Shown: positions 24,180 through 36,318 of the stretch, piece by piece
Layout: every line of letters starts with the position of its first letter
Position numbering within the stretch: position 1 is the first letter of the stretch
Source: Heterodera schachtii
Taxonomy: Eukaryota; Nematoda; Chromadorea; Rhabditida; Heteroderidae
Assembly: GCA_023374025.1 (NCBI GenBank)
Contig: SIJG01000007.1
Location: 2,337,852-2,401,851 of the forward strand
Length of the DNA: 64,000 nt
Direction of reading: 5' to 3'
Notes under the pieces: model-generated
Database searches by the model: none
What the model saw: only the letters and a program-made list of their open reading frames with translations
Told to the model about the DNA's origin: nothing
Position numbers and translations under genes: made by a program

Positions 24180-24331
24180 TTCCTATAAAATTTGGCACAA
24201 TTTGTGCTTTAAGATATTTTCTTATTATTTATAAATTATCAAAAATAAAACAATAAATATTGCGCATATAATCTGATATTTTTGGGATGGCTTTTCCGAT
24301 CAATCAATAATTACTCTCTTTCTCTCTCCGT

Positions 24332-27300
24332 CTACACTTTGGTCGTTTCCTCTTCGCTCTCTCGCTGTCTCTCGCCTTGCCTCGGTTTTTTACCCGTGAA
24401 AACCCTCTTTCTGTTTCTCTGGCTGTCCATCTTCACCGTTCCCATCTCTCGCGAGTTTCGACTCGTTGCCGAACTGCTCGAACTCTTTCGTCTCGTTTTG
24501 CTGACGAATGTTTTGCCATGTTCAGCTGCTGCTGTCTGTTCTACGCTGGCCATCGCTAATTCATTAGCATCGAATAATTTTAGCATTGTGTCGGCTTTTC
24601 GAAGCCTTAAAACATTTAAAATTAAAATTCATTCGAGCAAAAACAACGTTTCTTGGCAAATTCACAAATTTTGAAAGAAAAAGTGCCGAATAAATTGTAC
24701 CAATGGCTGGGCAAAGAAGGCACATCATCGTCCAATTCGGCATTGACCACAAAACTGTGGGAGGTATTCGGCGTCGGCATTTCCGACCTTTGGTCTTCTT
24801 CATCCTCCAATTCGGCATTGACTACCAAATTGTGTTTCAGCTCAGAACTCGGCCGTGCCATGTCAATAGGACGAGCGGAATAAGCCGTCACCATCCGCGG
24901 ACTTTCGTTGTCACGTTCAGACAATGGGCGACCATCTGCTGTTGATTTGCCATAGTGATCAGAAGCCTCAACCCGTTCTGACGACCAATGCTGATCAGTC
25001 GAATCGACCAGTTCCGTCATCTTCCCATATTGGTCGCTTCCCCTGATCAGTTCCGTTGGTGTTCCATATTGGTCGCTTCCTCTGATCAGTTCCGTTGGTG
25101 TTCCATATTGGTCGCTTCCTCTGATCAGTTCCGTTGGTGTTGTCCCTTGCTGATAATTGCTTCTTCCAACTCGTTGCTGCAGTTCTGTTGCTCTGATCAC
25201 TTCGTCTCCCTCCTCATCCTCTTCTTTGACTGCGATTTGTGTGATCATTGGTGTCATTCCGTCGTCCTTCTCATCGTCCGCCGACGGCGGTTGCTCAATG
25301 ACTAATGATTCAATGGTACTCCGCCGAGTTGAAGTCGGTTGATGATGCTTATGGTGCCGAGACTGATGAGAATGGTGTTGGGACTGATGGAGTCGAGAAG
25401 AGTTTGGCACCGCCGAAGGAGGGGGCAAAATTGGCCGAATCTGAAATTCAAAGCTCTCAATTATATCCGGTGGTAAAGCATTGGAATTCATTTTTGACAA
25501 ATCCCAATCCGAAGTTCCGCCCGTCATTTGTGTGAGTTTGGATGACCTTTTGTTGGCTTTTGGCGTTGCCACCTCCCAATGTCGTGGTGGTGGTCATATT
25601 GGACGAAGTCGGCGAAAAATGAGTCATTGAAGAAACTGCGGCACCTTCGCCATCGTCGTTATCAGAGTTGAGGACGATCGGGTTAAGAATTTGCTGATCG
25701 GAACTGTGACCCGTGAGAATTTGCCGAGGAAAGTGCGGGATGGACCCGGGAAAGAGAGTGGCGACGAGAGCGATGGTTGGAGTGTGAATCATGATGAAGG
25801 GCAAACTGACTTAAAGGGCAGAAACCATTAACCAAAGGATTCAGTCTGACCAGCCAATGATTGGTCAACCAAATCAATCATTTAATCAATCAATCAATCC
25901 ACCCAATCGATGGATCATTGAACTGACTGACAATGATGGGATGCGCAAGTGTTCGATGTTCTTGAACAGCGTGCCCTTTGCGATCAGTTCTCCAAAGCCA
26001 CTGCAGTGGGAGAAGGCGTAGCCCGAGCGGAGACTGCGTTTTGCCAGGCTCGTCTTTGTGATCGGCGCCGTTTGTTTCATCGCTTCCGCCGTCGGCGCTT
26101 TGTCCGATGGTTCCATGCAAAAGCGATGGCGGACCCGAAGGCGATCAGAATAGGAAGGATGGGTGTCGAACCAAAAGAAGCGATTGGCGATCACCGGCAC
26201 CAGCAGAATGACACAGATTAACACTTAGAGGGGAAATTGGAACGGTAAAATGGCAAAATGAAGGCAAATTGATCTAATATTGCCGACAGGGACAAACTCA
26301 CAGAGTGAAAGCCAAAACTCGGGAATGCGAACTGCTCGAGCCGCGACGCCAAAATTGTAAGTGCCGGTGACCAATTGGGAAAAGGGTACTGTAAACGTGT
26401 GAAGAGTTGGTTAATTAAAAAGCAATCAATGATTGCTAATTACCCTGGTAACAGACGAAAACCGTAAGCACGTAAAAGGCAAGAGACCCGCCGACAACAA
26501 GCCAATTAATCCATGTCCAATAAGCGGTGTCAAACGCGATTTGACCAGTGACCACAAGCACCGAAAATGGAATTTGGGGAGAAAAATTAAAATTGGGAAA
26601 ATAATTAACGAATAATGAAAGACTAATTAAAAATTAACTAATATTGATTAATGAAAGAAAAAGAATAAACTAATTAAATGAACTGAACATTCGTTTGTTC
26701 TCCCATTTTCCACCCAATTTTTGTCTCATTTTTGGTGCGCTTTTCCTTTCGCTGCCCCACCAGTGCCGTGTAAGCGGTGAATGCGAACAGCGAATAATCG
26801 TAGAGGCCGCGTCCGTTTTCACTGACCGCGCGGAACAAAGCGCCGAAAGGGACGAAGAAAAGGACAAGCGAACTGAAGCGATAAAAGGTCACAACCTTCG
26901 CTTCAACTGCTGCTTTTTGTTTTGCTTATAATAGAATGCTTTTCATTCATTCGATCGCCAACTGATTTTTGCCATCGGTGAAACTGATCAGAATTCGATG
27001 GGATGGCCAAGGGATTTGTGGCATTGGCCAACCCAATTGCTTATTGATTTTTGCCATTGGCCAACCCGTTCAAATTTCTATGGCATTGCTAATCGGTAGT
27101 TTTGTACGACTGATCCGTTGCGATTGGCTTCGTTCTTCCGCTGCTTTTCCTCCCTCACCTGATCATCCCGTGAATGATGGAGTGGATGAAAATGCGCATG
27201 TTAAAGAACAGATTGAACTGCCCCGGAATGTAAAGACGGGGGAAGCGCGTGCTGTACTCCTCGTCCACGTCCTGGTCAAAAATTGCCATCGCCAGCACGG

Positions 27301-30300
27301 GCAAAGCGGTGAAACACAAATTGTACATGGAAATGAGCACGGGGTCGTACACAGTCTGCAACAAATTAGCAAACAATTCAAAATCGACTGTCCAATAGCC
27401 AAACAGTGGCGACGGCAATTCAATTAATTAACCAATTAAAATGGGAATAAAATCCCAATCAAAAAATTGTTGTGTTATTTTTTATTGGACTATCAGTGCG
27501 CCATCAGTGCGACTTCATTCAGCATTAAACTGATCAGACCGCCCTAGTCGCATTCTCTCATCATCGGCAGGACTGATAGTCCAAAGTCGTATAGAAGTGG
27601 GAGACTGGAGGGAGAGAAGAGTAAAGAATGGGCAATGTGTGATGGGGAGAAAAAGAGCAGAGAAAGACAAACAAATTAATGCACTTTCTCTCTGCTCGCT
27701 GTTTTCTCTGCTGCTCTCTTACTAACCCACACTCTTTTGCCTTTTTTTTATTTTTTTAAATATATTTAATTTTTTAAACCTGAGCAGAAAATCCGCAAAA
27801 GAAAGAGTACCAAAAATGGGGCAAAGTGTAGGCAAAGTTTTTGTAGAAGAAATAACGAAGAAACTGAAAATCATTAGCATAAATGAAGCTATTGGCTGAT
27901 AATAAATAATTTTGTTAATTTTTTTTTTGCCTTAGGGCATAAAAAATGATTTAAAAATATTTTTTATTTATTATTATTTTTACTTTACACATTCGCAAAT
28001 ACGACCAACGGCCGTGGACGAGTAAAAGTCTCTCCAAGAAACGGAATTGGCCAATGGAAAAGTCGGAAGAAAGGACCGCTTGCATTCCTTCTTGGCCTGA
28101 GGAGTTTTTCCATTTCCATTTCATTAATTGACCACTTTCCGTTCACTCACTTTTCCCGCCCTTTAACCACTAATTAGACTAATTAGGGTCCTAATTAGAC
28201 TAATTAGGGTCATTTGCCATTTGTTTTTATCTTTTGCGCTTTCTTCAGTGGCTCCCCCCCATTTGTCCTTTTATTCTCTCCCCACCTGATATGCCCACTC
28301 CGATGTGTGCTGTCCTAATCATGCTCACGTCGTTCGCTCCGTCTCCGATGGCCAAAGTGACGGCTTTTACGTTGCGTTTCACCAAATCCACCACTTGCGC
28401 TTTCTGAAGCGGAGTGACGCGGCAGCAAATCACCGACTGAAATTTGGGAAAGCGTTTAGCAAAAAAAGGGATGAAAAGGCAATTTTAAATTATTTAGAAA
28501 AGGCAATTAATGCCATGCCAAAAGTCGAATTTTGTTCACTTTACCGAGCAGTTGGCCCCGATCTCGAGCAGTGTCTTCTCGTACTTGCGCTTCAGTGCGT
28601 GTGCCAATGCTTCTCCGTTGATCACCAGTGCGTATTCGCCTTCTCTTCCGCCGTTCTCTTCGTCTTCCGCCGCTTCACTTCCCCCGCTTTTCCGCTTCTC
28701 TTCCGTTCCCTTTTCCGCTTCGCTCGCTGTCACTTGATGACTTCTGCCGCTGTCCATTTGGCCTCCTGTTCGTCGCAGTGCTTCTCGGAGACTCAACCGA
28801 AACAAAACGTGGCGAGTGAACGGAAGCTGAATTTATTGCTAATTAGACATATTCAAACAATCTACCCTAATTAAGTAATGTGTAATGAATTCCATCTCCC
28901 TATCTTTTTCTCCCCCGCTCTCTCCCTCTCTCTCTTACTTTACCATTTTTTGTCTTCGTCGATCCCTCTGTGGTGCCATTTGCAAATGCCGTAGTTGTCG
29001 TTGTTGCTCCATTCGCAATTGGCAAAACGGACGGCGCGACTCCGTTGGAGGGCGGCGGAGACGGCGAATTGGCGGAGTACGGCGACTCCAAAAGAGATGG
29101 GGACGGAGCGAGGGGCGTCGAAGGGGACGGATAGAAACTGCTGACGCCAACGGAGGGCTAAAATAAAAAGAAATAATTAAAATAGAATCAAATTAAATAA
29201 TTTAATTATTTGCAAATAAAAAACAAACAAAAAACAAACAAAGCGAAAACGAATAAAAAGCAAAAAACAAAAAGAAAAAAATGAACAAAAAAACAAAAGA
29301 ACGGAATGAAAGTACCGCGGACATTCGGAGAAGAAACAAAAATTGGCCATTCATTCGGCGAGCGATCGGACGGATGGACGAACGAATGGACATTCTCCGC
29401 CCTTTGAAATTGCCTTTTTGTGATCGATGTCCCCCATTGATCGATCAGTCCCTCCCCCTTTCTCCCCCCCCCCCTTTTCTTTCCGTGCCATCGAACGATC
29501 GGCCGGCGGTTGAACCCGAAGCAACAACTCATTTGAACTGAGAAAGTGCGAAGCTGCCGAACCAAAAGCATAACCAGGAAATGCTTTATGTAAATGTGCA
29601 GCACCCGCTGTTTTGTCGTTTCGCCGTCTTCGCTGCTTTTGTGCCGTTCTTGGCTTTTCGTTGCTTCTGCTCCGCTTTTGTGCCGTTCTTTCCTTGGCAT
29701 TGTTCCAACTTGGCTTTTCGTTGCTTCTGCTCCACTTTTGTGCCGTTCTTCCCTTGGCACTGTCCCAACTTGGCTTTTCACTGCCGCTTTTCCCTCAGCA
29801 ATTTGTCCAATCTTCGTCCGGTGAATGTTTCTGTTTATGCTCCATCGGTTTCTCCTCATTTGTTCATCAAATGCTGATCGGCATCTCTTGTGGCCTTTTT
29901 CGAGCTTTTCCTCACTGTTATTTTTCATATATTGTGCCATTCTCTGCCGTCCATCCGCTGGCCAAATGCCCCCGCGCCATTGGCCACGGCCCTTCCCATC
30001 CAAAAGTTCGGCCATTTCGAGTGCCGCAATTTGTCCGGCGATGTATCTTTCTACGGCATTTTCGTCTCCAATTCCGTCAGTTTTTTCTCCGTCAATTCTT
30101 TTTTCATTTATTTTGCTTTTGGTAATTTGACAAAGTGCCAAATTTTGAGAATAATAAAAATTGTTGCGCTCATTTTGATTGCACATTCGGTGGATCTTAG
30201 AAGAAGACAAAAATTGGGAAAATGTGAGAAAAAAGAAAAGGGGAAAAAGTGAAAAAAAATAATATCCATTTAATAAATAATAATTAATTACCCATTAAAA

Positions 30301-33300
30301 AAACAAATGATTAAAAAGCATTTTGTTGTTTTTTTAAATATTTGAAATGGACCTGAAGAGTCAAAATGGGGAAAGTCTGCTCCATTCCGACCCCTCCCTC
30401 CCGCTTAATTGACTCCCTACCGTCCATTACCCCCCATTAATCCCCTTAATTACCCCTAATTAATTTTCCCTTTTCATTTCTTTTGCCTGCTGTGTCTGTT
30501 TGGCGCTACAAATGCGTCGTCGCGTGTCCTTCAGCTGCACTTCCACTTCCTTCTCCTCCTTCCCGTCGATGATGAACACTTCGCGCATTTCTTCCGTCAA
30601 AAGGCGACACGAATATCCAATATTTATCGCTGTTTCCTTAAAAAATATTTATAAAAATTAAAGTAAAATTAATTCTTCAAAATTCGCTCACCGTTTTGTC
30701 GCCGGTGAGCACCCAAATTTTGATGTTCGCCGCTGCCAAAGTTGCGATTGTTTGCGGGACGCCGTCCTGCAATTTGTCCTCGATGGCAGTCGCACCGAGC
30801 AGAAGCATGTCCTGCTCCATCTCCTCGTACAGCGCCTCCACAAGTTCGTCCTTCCGCTGGGAGTCCAATTGGGCATTGCGAAGACGATCCTTTGACAGTT
30901 AAAACAAATGAAGATGAGGCCACCCCCGCCGATCAGCCCAAAGGCAAATGAGCAACTGATCACTACATGGCCATGATCGGACGGTCAGTTAGTCCCCGCC
31001 AAAAACAAAAAGGGACTGACCACCCACTTGGAGCAGTACTCGGCGTCCACTGGTTTGTACGCTGTGCACAATGGTTCGCAGACCGTCCGTCGCGAATTTG
31101 TCGAGGTGTTGATGCGTCGCACTGCGCAGCAATTCGCTTGTCCCTCGCGCACTCAGCCGGTCGAGAATCTGTCGGAATTACGATCAATCGATGACCAGAA
31201 AGCCATTCCATTTTCCAGTGCCTTTCCCCCGCCGCTACCGTACCATTGTGTCGGCACCCTTACAGTACAGCACCGTTCTCGTCGCATTGCGTACCAAAAC
31301 GGACATTCTCTTGCGCACATTGTCAAAGTCGAGGATGTGCAGCACTTCGTACACCTTTGGCATTGTAATTGAGTTATGCTTTTCCCTTTTGTTCACCTCC
31401 TCCGCTCCGTTCACTTCGATGGTAATCGATTTTGGTGTCCGCGATTTGAACACAAATCCGAAGTTTCGTGCCGCCGATGTCAGCGCCGCTTCGTCCGGAC
31501 TTTGTGCCTAAACTTGTGAATATATGCGGGTGTTTTGCTGTCGAATTGCCGTGCCTGATATTCCAACACTTTGCCCGGCTTTCTCTCCGGCATTACGGTG
31601 TGGCAAATGGCCAACAAACGCCAAAATTCGTGGACCAAAAGGTGATTAAAATTAATTAGTAATAAATATTACTAATATGTTAATTTGCACTTCTTCGACG
31701 CCCCTCCGCGTGTCCTCCACCAACGTCCGGTCGTAGAAACGGAAGTGCGGCTCGTGCCAATGATTGTCCGAAAAGTCCAACGCCGGCGGCGTTTCCTTCT
31801 CCTCGTCAATCGGCACAATTTCGCCACGTTCTGTCATTACATCGCCGTAACTTCGTCCATTGATCGAACACTTTTTGAACACCGAAAATGGACAAAAGCA
31901 AAATAAATAAATTTATTTGAAATATTTAAAATTAATTAAATTTGTTTGTTGTTAAAATTTACAATTTTTAATTTTAATAAAAGTTAATTTAATTATTTTT
32001 TAAAATTAAAAAAATGTAAATATTTTTTAGAATATTTTATCATTCCTTGCCATTATGTTCTGCGTCAGTGTCCCCGTCTTGTCACTGAATACGTATTGCA
32101 CCTGTCCCAACTCTTCGTTCAGTGTGCTCGTCCTCGCCCGTGCCGGAGTGTCCGTTTTGTCGTCGTACATTTTGATGTCGTTGTTAATGAATTTCGAGTG
32201 GGCCAACCGAATCATTTCGACACTTTCCATTGGGGAGAGGGAAAACCATATGCATACAGTATGACGAGGAAAATGCAGTAAGACAAAGTGAACGTGAAAT
32301 AATGGCATTTGAAATGGGAGTGATTTGGAGAAGCTTTGCTCGAGAGTCAAATTCCCGAGTGGACAGAGTCTGCTTTTGCTTTGGCATTGGCATTTTGCCT
32401 TTGTTTGCCCGGGGCATTCCCTGCGGCATTACCTAATGTATAGCGAAATTGGCACGACGGTATTCAGCAAAATCATGTAGGAGAAGAATTGGAGGGCGGC
32501 GATGATCAGTGCCTTGGACGGTCCCACTGAGTTTTGGGTCGGTTTCCTCGTCGTCGGAGGCGGGCAAAGAAATGCCATTGAAAGAAGTCGGCATGGAAAG
32601 GACTTGTTTGGTGCTGACGACGAACTCATCCCATGGCAAAAACACGCGGAACTGACGGCCCGTGACGTGCTCCCAAAGGCCGGACATCATAGTGCAAATC
32701 AAACACATTGCCAACAGAAACAGAACAATCTGAAGAATGAGAAAAAGAAGAAGAAGAAGAAGAAGAAGAAAAAGAAGGACGATGGAGTGGGGGGATGAAA
32801 AAAGCAGAGAAGAAAAAAGAGAGAAAAGAGGAAGGAAGGAAAAGGGAGAAGAAAAGGGAAAAGGGAAAAAAAGAGAGAGAAGAGGAAGAGGAAGGGAGAA
32901 AAAGAGAGAAAAGGGAAAAAGAGAGAGAAGAGGAAGAGGAAAGGGAGAAAAGGGGAAAAGGGAAAAAGGAAAAAGAGAGAAAAGGGAAAAGGAAAAGAGA
33001 GAAAGGGAAAAAGGAAAAAGAAGAAAGAGAAGGAAAAGGAGAGAAGGGAAGAGGAAAGGGAGAAAAAAGGAAAAAGAGAGAAAAGGAAAAGGGAAAAAGG
33101 AAAAGAGAGAAAAGAGGAAGAGGAAAGGGAGAAAAGGGAAAAAGGAAAAGGAGAGAAAAGGAAAAGAAAGGAAAAGAAAAAAAAAACAGAGGCAGAAAAA
33201 GAGCACAGATAAGGCGAAAGTGTGCCGTGGCTGAGGAAGGCTTACGCCGAGAATGAGCAGGTTCAGAAACCGGTCCAGGCTGGTCCGCTTGGTGGGCGCG

Positions 33301-34425
33301 TGTCCGCTGTTCTGCATCAGTTTGGTGTCCTTGCCGGCGAACACCACCATGCCGTAGCACCAGCGCGTGTTGCGCAGTCGGCACCCCCTCAGCAACATGT
33401 TGCGGTTGTCCAGCGGAATGGCACTGCCGCGCCATTCCAAGCGGCCCTCAAAATGGTCGAGGCGATTGTTGGGGGGTTCGCAGATGATTTCGCCTAATCA
33501 CAAACACAAATAAACATTGTAAAGCAAAAGGACCATCGAATTCGGAGATGTCCCTCAATCGGTCGTTCAATGGCACCGTTTCGGCCAATGCGACGCGCGT
33601 CTTCAAATTGGTCTCTCCGTCCAATTCCGCCGTTTCAATGTAACACAAACCATGTGATTCAGAGGTGGAAAGCTAAGCGAAAGCAAATAATTTAGTTTTG
33701 AAGAAATTTGGTGCCATCGAATTGACTGACCAAAAGCAAATCGGCGGCGATGAAATGTCCGTTTTCCATCCGTACGATGTCCCCCACCCGCACGTCCATC
33801 CATTTCTCCGACTCAAGCCGACTGTTGCGCACGACGTACGAAACGCGGCTGTTCACCTGACGGTCGCTGCGATGCCTTTGCTGAAGAGAAACGAAATTGC
33901 CAATTAGGGGGAAGGCAAATTGACCAGCAGACCGAAAAGTGATCAAACTGATCAGCCAAAATATTTTTAAAAATGTAAATGACCAAATCGTCGAACGCGT
34001 CTTTGACCGCACTGCACGCGAGCACACAGCTCAACGGGACCAAAGTGTACATCCACGGGACGGAGGCAATTTGGGGGAAGAATTGGAGACAGAGAAGCAC
34101 CAGGAAGTAAAAGTTGGCAATGCGAGTGAATTGCTGGTACAAATTGCGCGGAAGGAAGGTGAGCAAGGAGTACTTGGACGTCTTGATGAAGTTGGTCTGC
34201 AAATGGAGGGAGTGATGTCATGGCAAAGTCACCAAATTTTGGCCACCCATTCCCCTCCCAAAATGCCAAAAATCCCACTGCGTATTTAAACGGTGCGTTG
34301 TACGCGCGGTCGTTGGCGCGGACGACGCGTTGCTTTTCCCCTCCTCCGCCGTCGGCAGAGTTACTGCTGCTGCTCGGCTGTTGATCACCGCCAAAAAGGC
34401 AATTATTGAACAGTTTGGCAAACAT
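24332..34425 (-). CDS. Phospholipid-transporting P4-ATPase (flippase), ATP8B/TAT class
   Basis: P4-ATPases flip aminophospholipids to the cytosolic leaflet. The model has thirty exons: 34425-34279, 34196-33984, 33880-33731, 33672-33534, 33493-33246, 32729-32619, 32512-32433, 32222-32051, 31883-31692, 31635-31555, 31507-31397, 31354-31244, 31168-31024, 30889-30692, 30636-30487, 30195-29605, 29157-28944, 28783-28545, 28436-28286, 28096-27984, 27863-27780, 27355-27159, 26872-26761, 26561-26444, 26388-26302, 26223-25928, 25805-25746, 25693-25547, 25440-24701, 24605-24332. Key motifs are LDGET (actuator), VVPISLY (TM4), [10 protein letters not shown] (phosphorylated Asp), [31 protein letters not shown] and the C-terminal [16 protein letters not shown] typical of ATP8B. 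At about 1,890 residues it exceeds the usual 1,200-1,300, owing to a 197-residue insert (exon 16) and a long tail. Oddities are three GC donors, three exons without an AG acceptor, and a one-base frameshift near 31065. I model the segment at 32618-32513 as an intron. Confidence 0.92.
25013..25144 (-). repeat. Coding 39-bp tandem repeat in the flippase C-terminal tail
   Basis: Three near-identical 39-bp units encode [13 protein letters not shown], with a fourth degenerate copy ([12 protein letters not shown]). The period is a multiple of three, so the frame is kept. The repeats sit in the acidic cytosolic tail, after the conserved RSGYAFSH motif. Copy number could vary between individuals. Confidence 0.85.
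27485..27584. mobile_element. 100-bp inverted-repeat element in a flippase intron
   Basis: The 13-mer TTGGACTATCAGT opens the element and its reverse complement closes it. Internal words (CAGTGCGAC and GTCGCATTCTC) add weaker pairing. It lies in the intron between the exons 27863-27780 and 27355-27159. No clear target duplication is seen. Confidence 0.55.
28170..28213. repeat. Intronic tandem repeat, about 21-bp unit, two copies
   Basis: Two copies of a unit containing CTAATTAGACTAATTAGGGT lie in the intron downstream of the exon with the GDGAND motif (28436-28286). The short array is itself rich in TAATTA palindromes. Confidence 0.7.
29630..29790 (-). repeat. Coding repeat in the flippase-specific insert (about 60-bp unit)
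   Basis: Within the exon 30195-29605 the peptide [20 protein letters not shown] recurs as [20 protein letters not shown], then in a shortened copy KSQERHKSS. The insert lies between the nucleotide-binding domain and the ALVINGE segment, where P4-ATPases vary in length. Its phase fits the neighbouring exons, but protein-level support is lacking. Confidence 0.65.
32731..33240. repeat. Purine-only (AAG/GGA) intron of the flippase
   Basis: About 450 bases are almost pure A and G on the plus strand (AAG trinucleotide run at 32745-32775, then AAGGGAAAAAGAG variants). This is the whole intron between exons 5 and 6, so the pre-mRNA carries it as a polypyrimidine tract. The long frames here are composition artefacts. 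Confidence 0.85.
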
Positions 34426-36265
34426 TGTGGACAAAAGAAGGGACCGTAAAGGGAATGGCACGCAAAGGAGTGGCGTCACGGCGATTATGCCCTAGGGGAA
34501 CACAATGGGTTAATTAAATATTAATTGAGGGTTCCAATGGAATTGGAGAGATGGGGGAGGGGGGGGGGCGAGGAAAATAAAATGTAAATAAAATAAAATA
34601 AAATGAATTGTTTGGTTTAATTGAAAAAAGCAAATGACAGAAATGAATCAAAAAATGAATGAATGAGTCAAATTATTAATTAATAAAACGCAAAACAAAA
34701 ATGATGCATTTGATGACATTTAATGCTGAAAAAGAACAACAATTGTTCAATTTGTAAAAGATTTATTTTATTTGTTTTTTTTTCTTTTTCATCTCACAGT
34801 AAGAAAAATAAATAAATAAATAATAAAATAAAATAAAAAATCATTGGGAGGGAAAAGGAGAAGAAAATGGGACGAACGAATGAAAGAATGAATGATTAAC
34901 ATGAAGAAGAAGAAGGAAAGGAAAGGAAGAAGAAGCAACAGAGGATGAGTCATTTGGAGGAAAAGCCAACGAAAGAACGGAGGAAAAGGCAACAAAACGC
35001 AGCCAAAAGATGATCAGATCAGCGGAAAGACCATCGGAGGAGGAGGAGGAGACAGAAGCAGCGGAGGCGACGAGTTCAGCGAGTGATCACTCATTCGTTC
35101 ATTCATTCGTTAGTCATCGGTTGCCCGATCATTTAAGCTGATCAAATGTTGACGAGCGATCGGAGGACATTAGGACGAACAGAAACGAATTGGAGAAGAG
35201 GAGAAGAAAAGCATGAAAAACACGGATAATGATTAATGATAATAAATTATATAGGAAATTGACTTTACATTCATTCAATTTTCAAATCAGAGTTTTTTTT
35301 CACCTTTTAATTTACATTTAAAAATTAAATTATTAAAATTCTTTTTATATTTAATTTTTTTTTTGAAAAGGAAAAAAGAAAATGGAAGCATTCCATTCGT
35401 TCATTTATTCAATCCTTTTTTAACATAAAAGCAAAATAAATTTTAAATTCCTTTGCTTTGATCAGCGGCACCCAAAAGCATTTTCCAATTTCGGTGCTTT
35501 TTTTAGTCGAAAAGCAAAGGCTTTTCGACGCAGGGACATTTTTTTTTATTCTCCGAATAATGCGAGCGCTCCGTCAAATGATTTTGGAGCACAATGAAAA
35601 CGCACGCCGACAAAAGAGAAAAAAGGGGGACAAAACGGAAAAAGAAACGCAACAGAAAATGGGAAAAAAGAGGGGGAGAATGAGGGGAATAAAAAGGAAA
35701 AATAATTGATTGATTAAATCAAATGATCAATCAATTAATAAAAGTATTATATTCATATTTAATTATTTAGTGATTGATTGAGGGGGCTAAAGACAAAGAG
35801 AGTGAAAAGAGGGAAAGAGGAGAACGTGAGAGAGAGAGAGAGAGGGGAGGGGGCGAGAGCGAGAGAGACAAGAGAGAGCAAAAGACAGAGAGGGCACGAG
35901 ATAGAAAGAGCAAGAGAGAGAGAGAGAGAGAGAAAAGAGATCACTGATCAAACACGCGGAGGGAGAAAGTTTGAGAATAAATCCGAGAAAGTGAAATGTA
36001 TTTATAGAAAAAAGTGTGTGGGTGGCGAAGGATAAAAGGCAAACAAAAAATGGGGGAGAGAAAGAGAAAAAAAAGATAAATGAAATTAAAAAATAAAATT
36101 AAAAAAGATTAGAGCAATTTTGAATAAGCAGAAACAAAAGAATATGTAAAATTGGGAGAGGAAAGAGAGAAAGAAAAGAGACGGAAATTGGGGACAGAAA
36201 GAAAGAGTGACCGAAAGAGCAAATAAATAAATGCAAGTGAAATGTGCGAAATACAAACAGCAAAC

Positions 36266-36318
<53 letters not shown>

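Noticed and set aside
28783..28800. Possible further TTTCG|G acceptor in the flippase
   Set aside because: A canonical AG (CCGAG|AAGCAC) in correct phase lies just downstream, so a non-canonical site is not needed.
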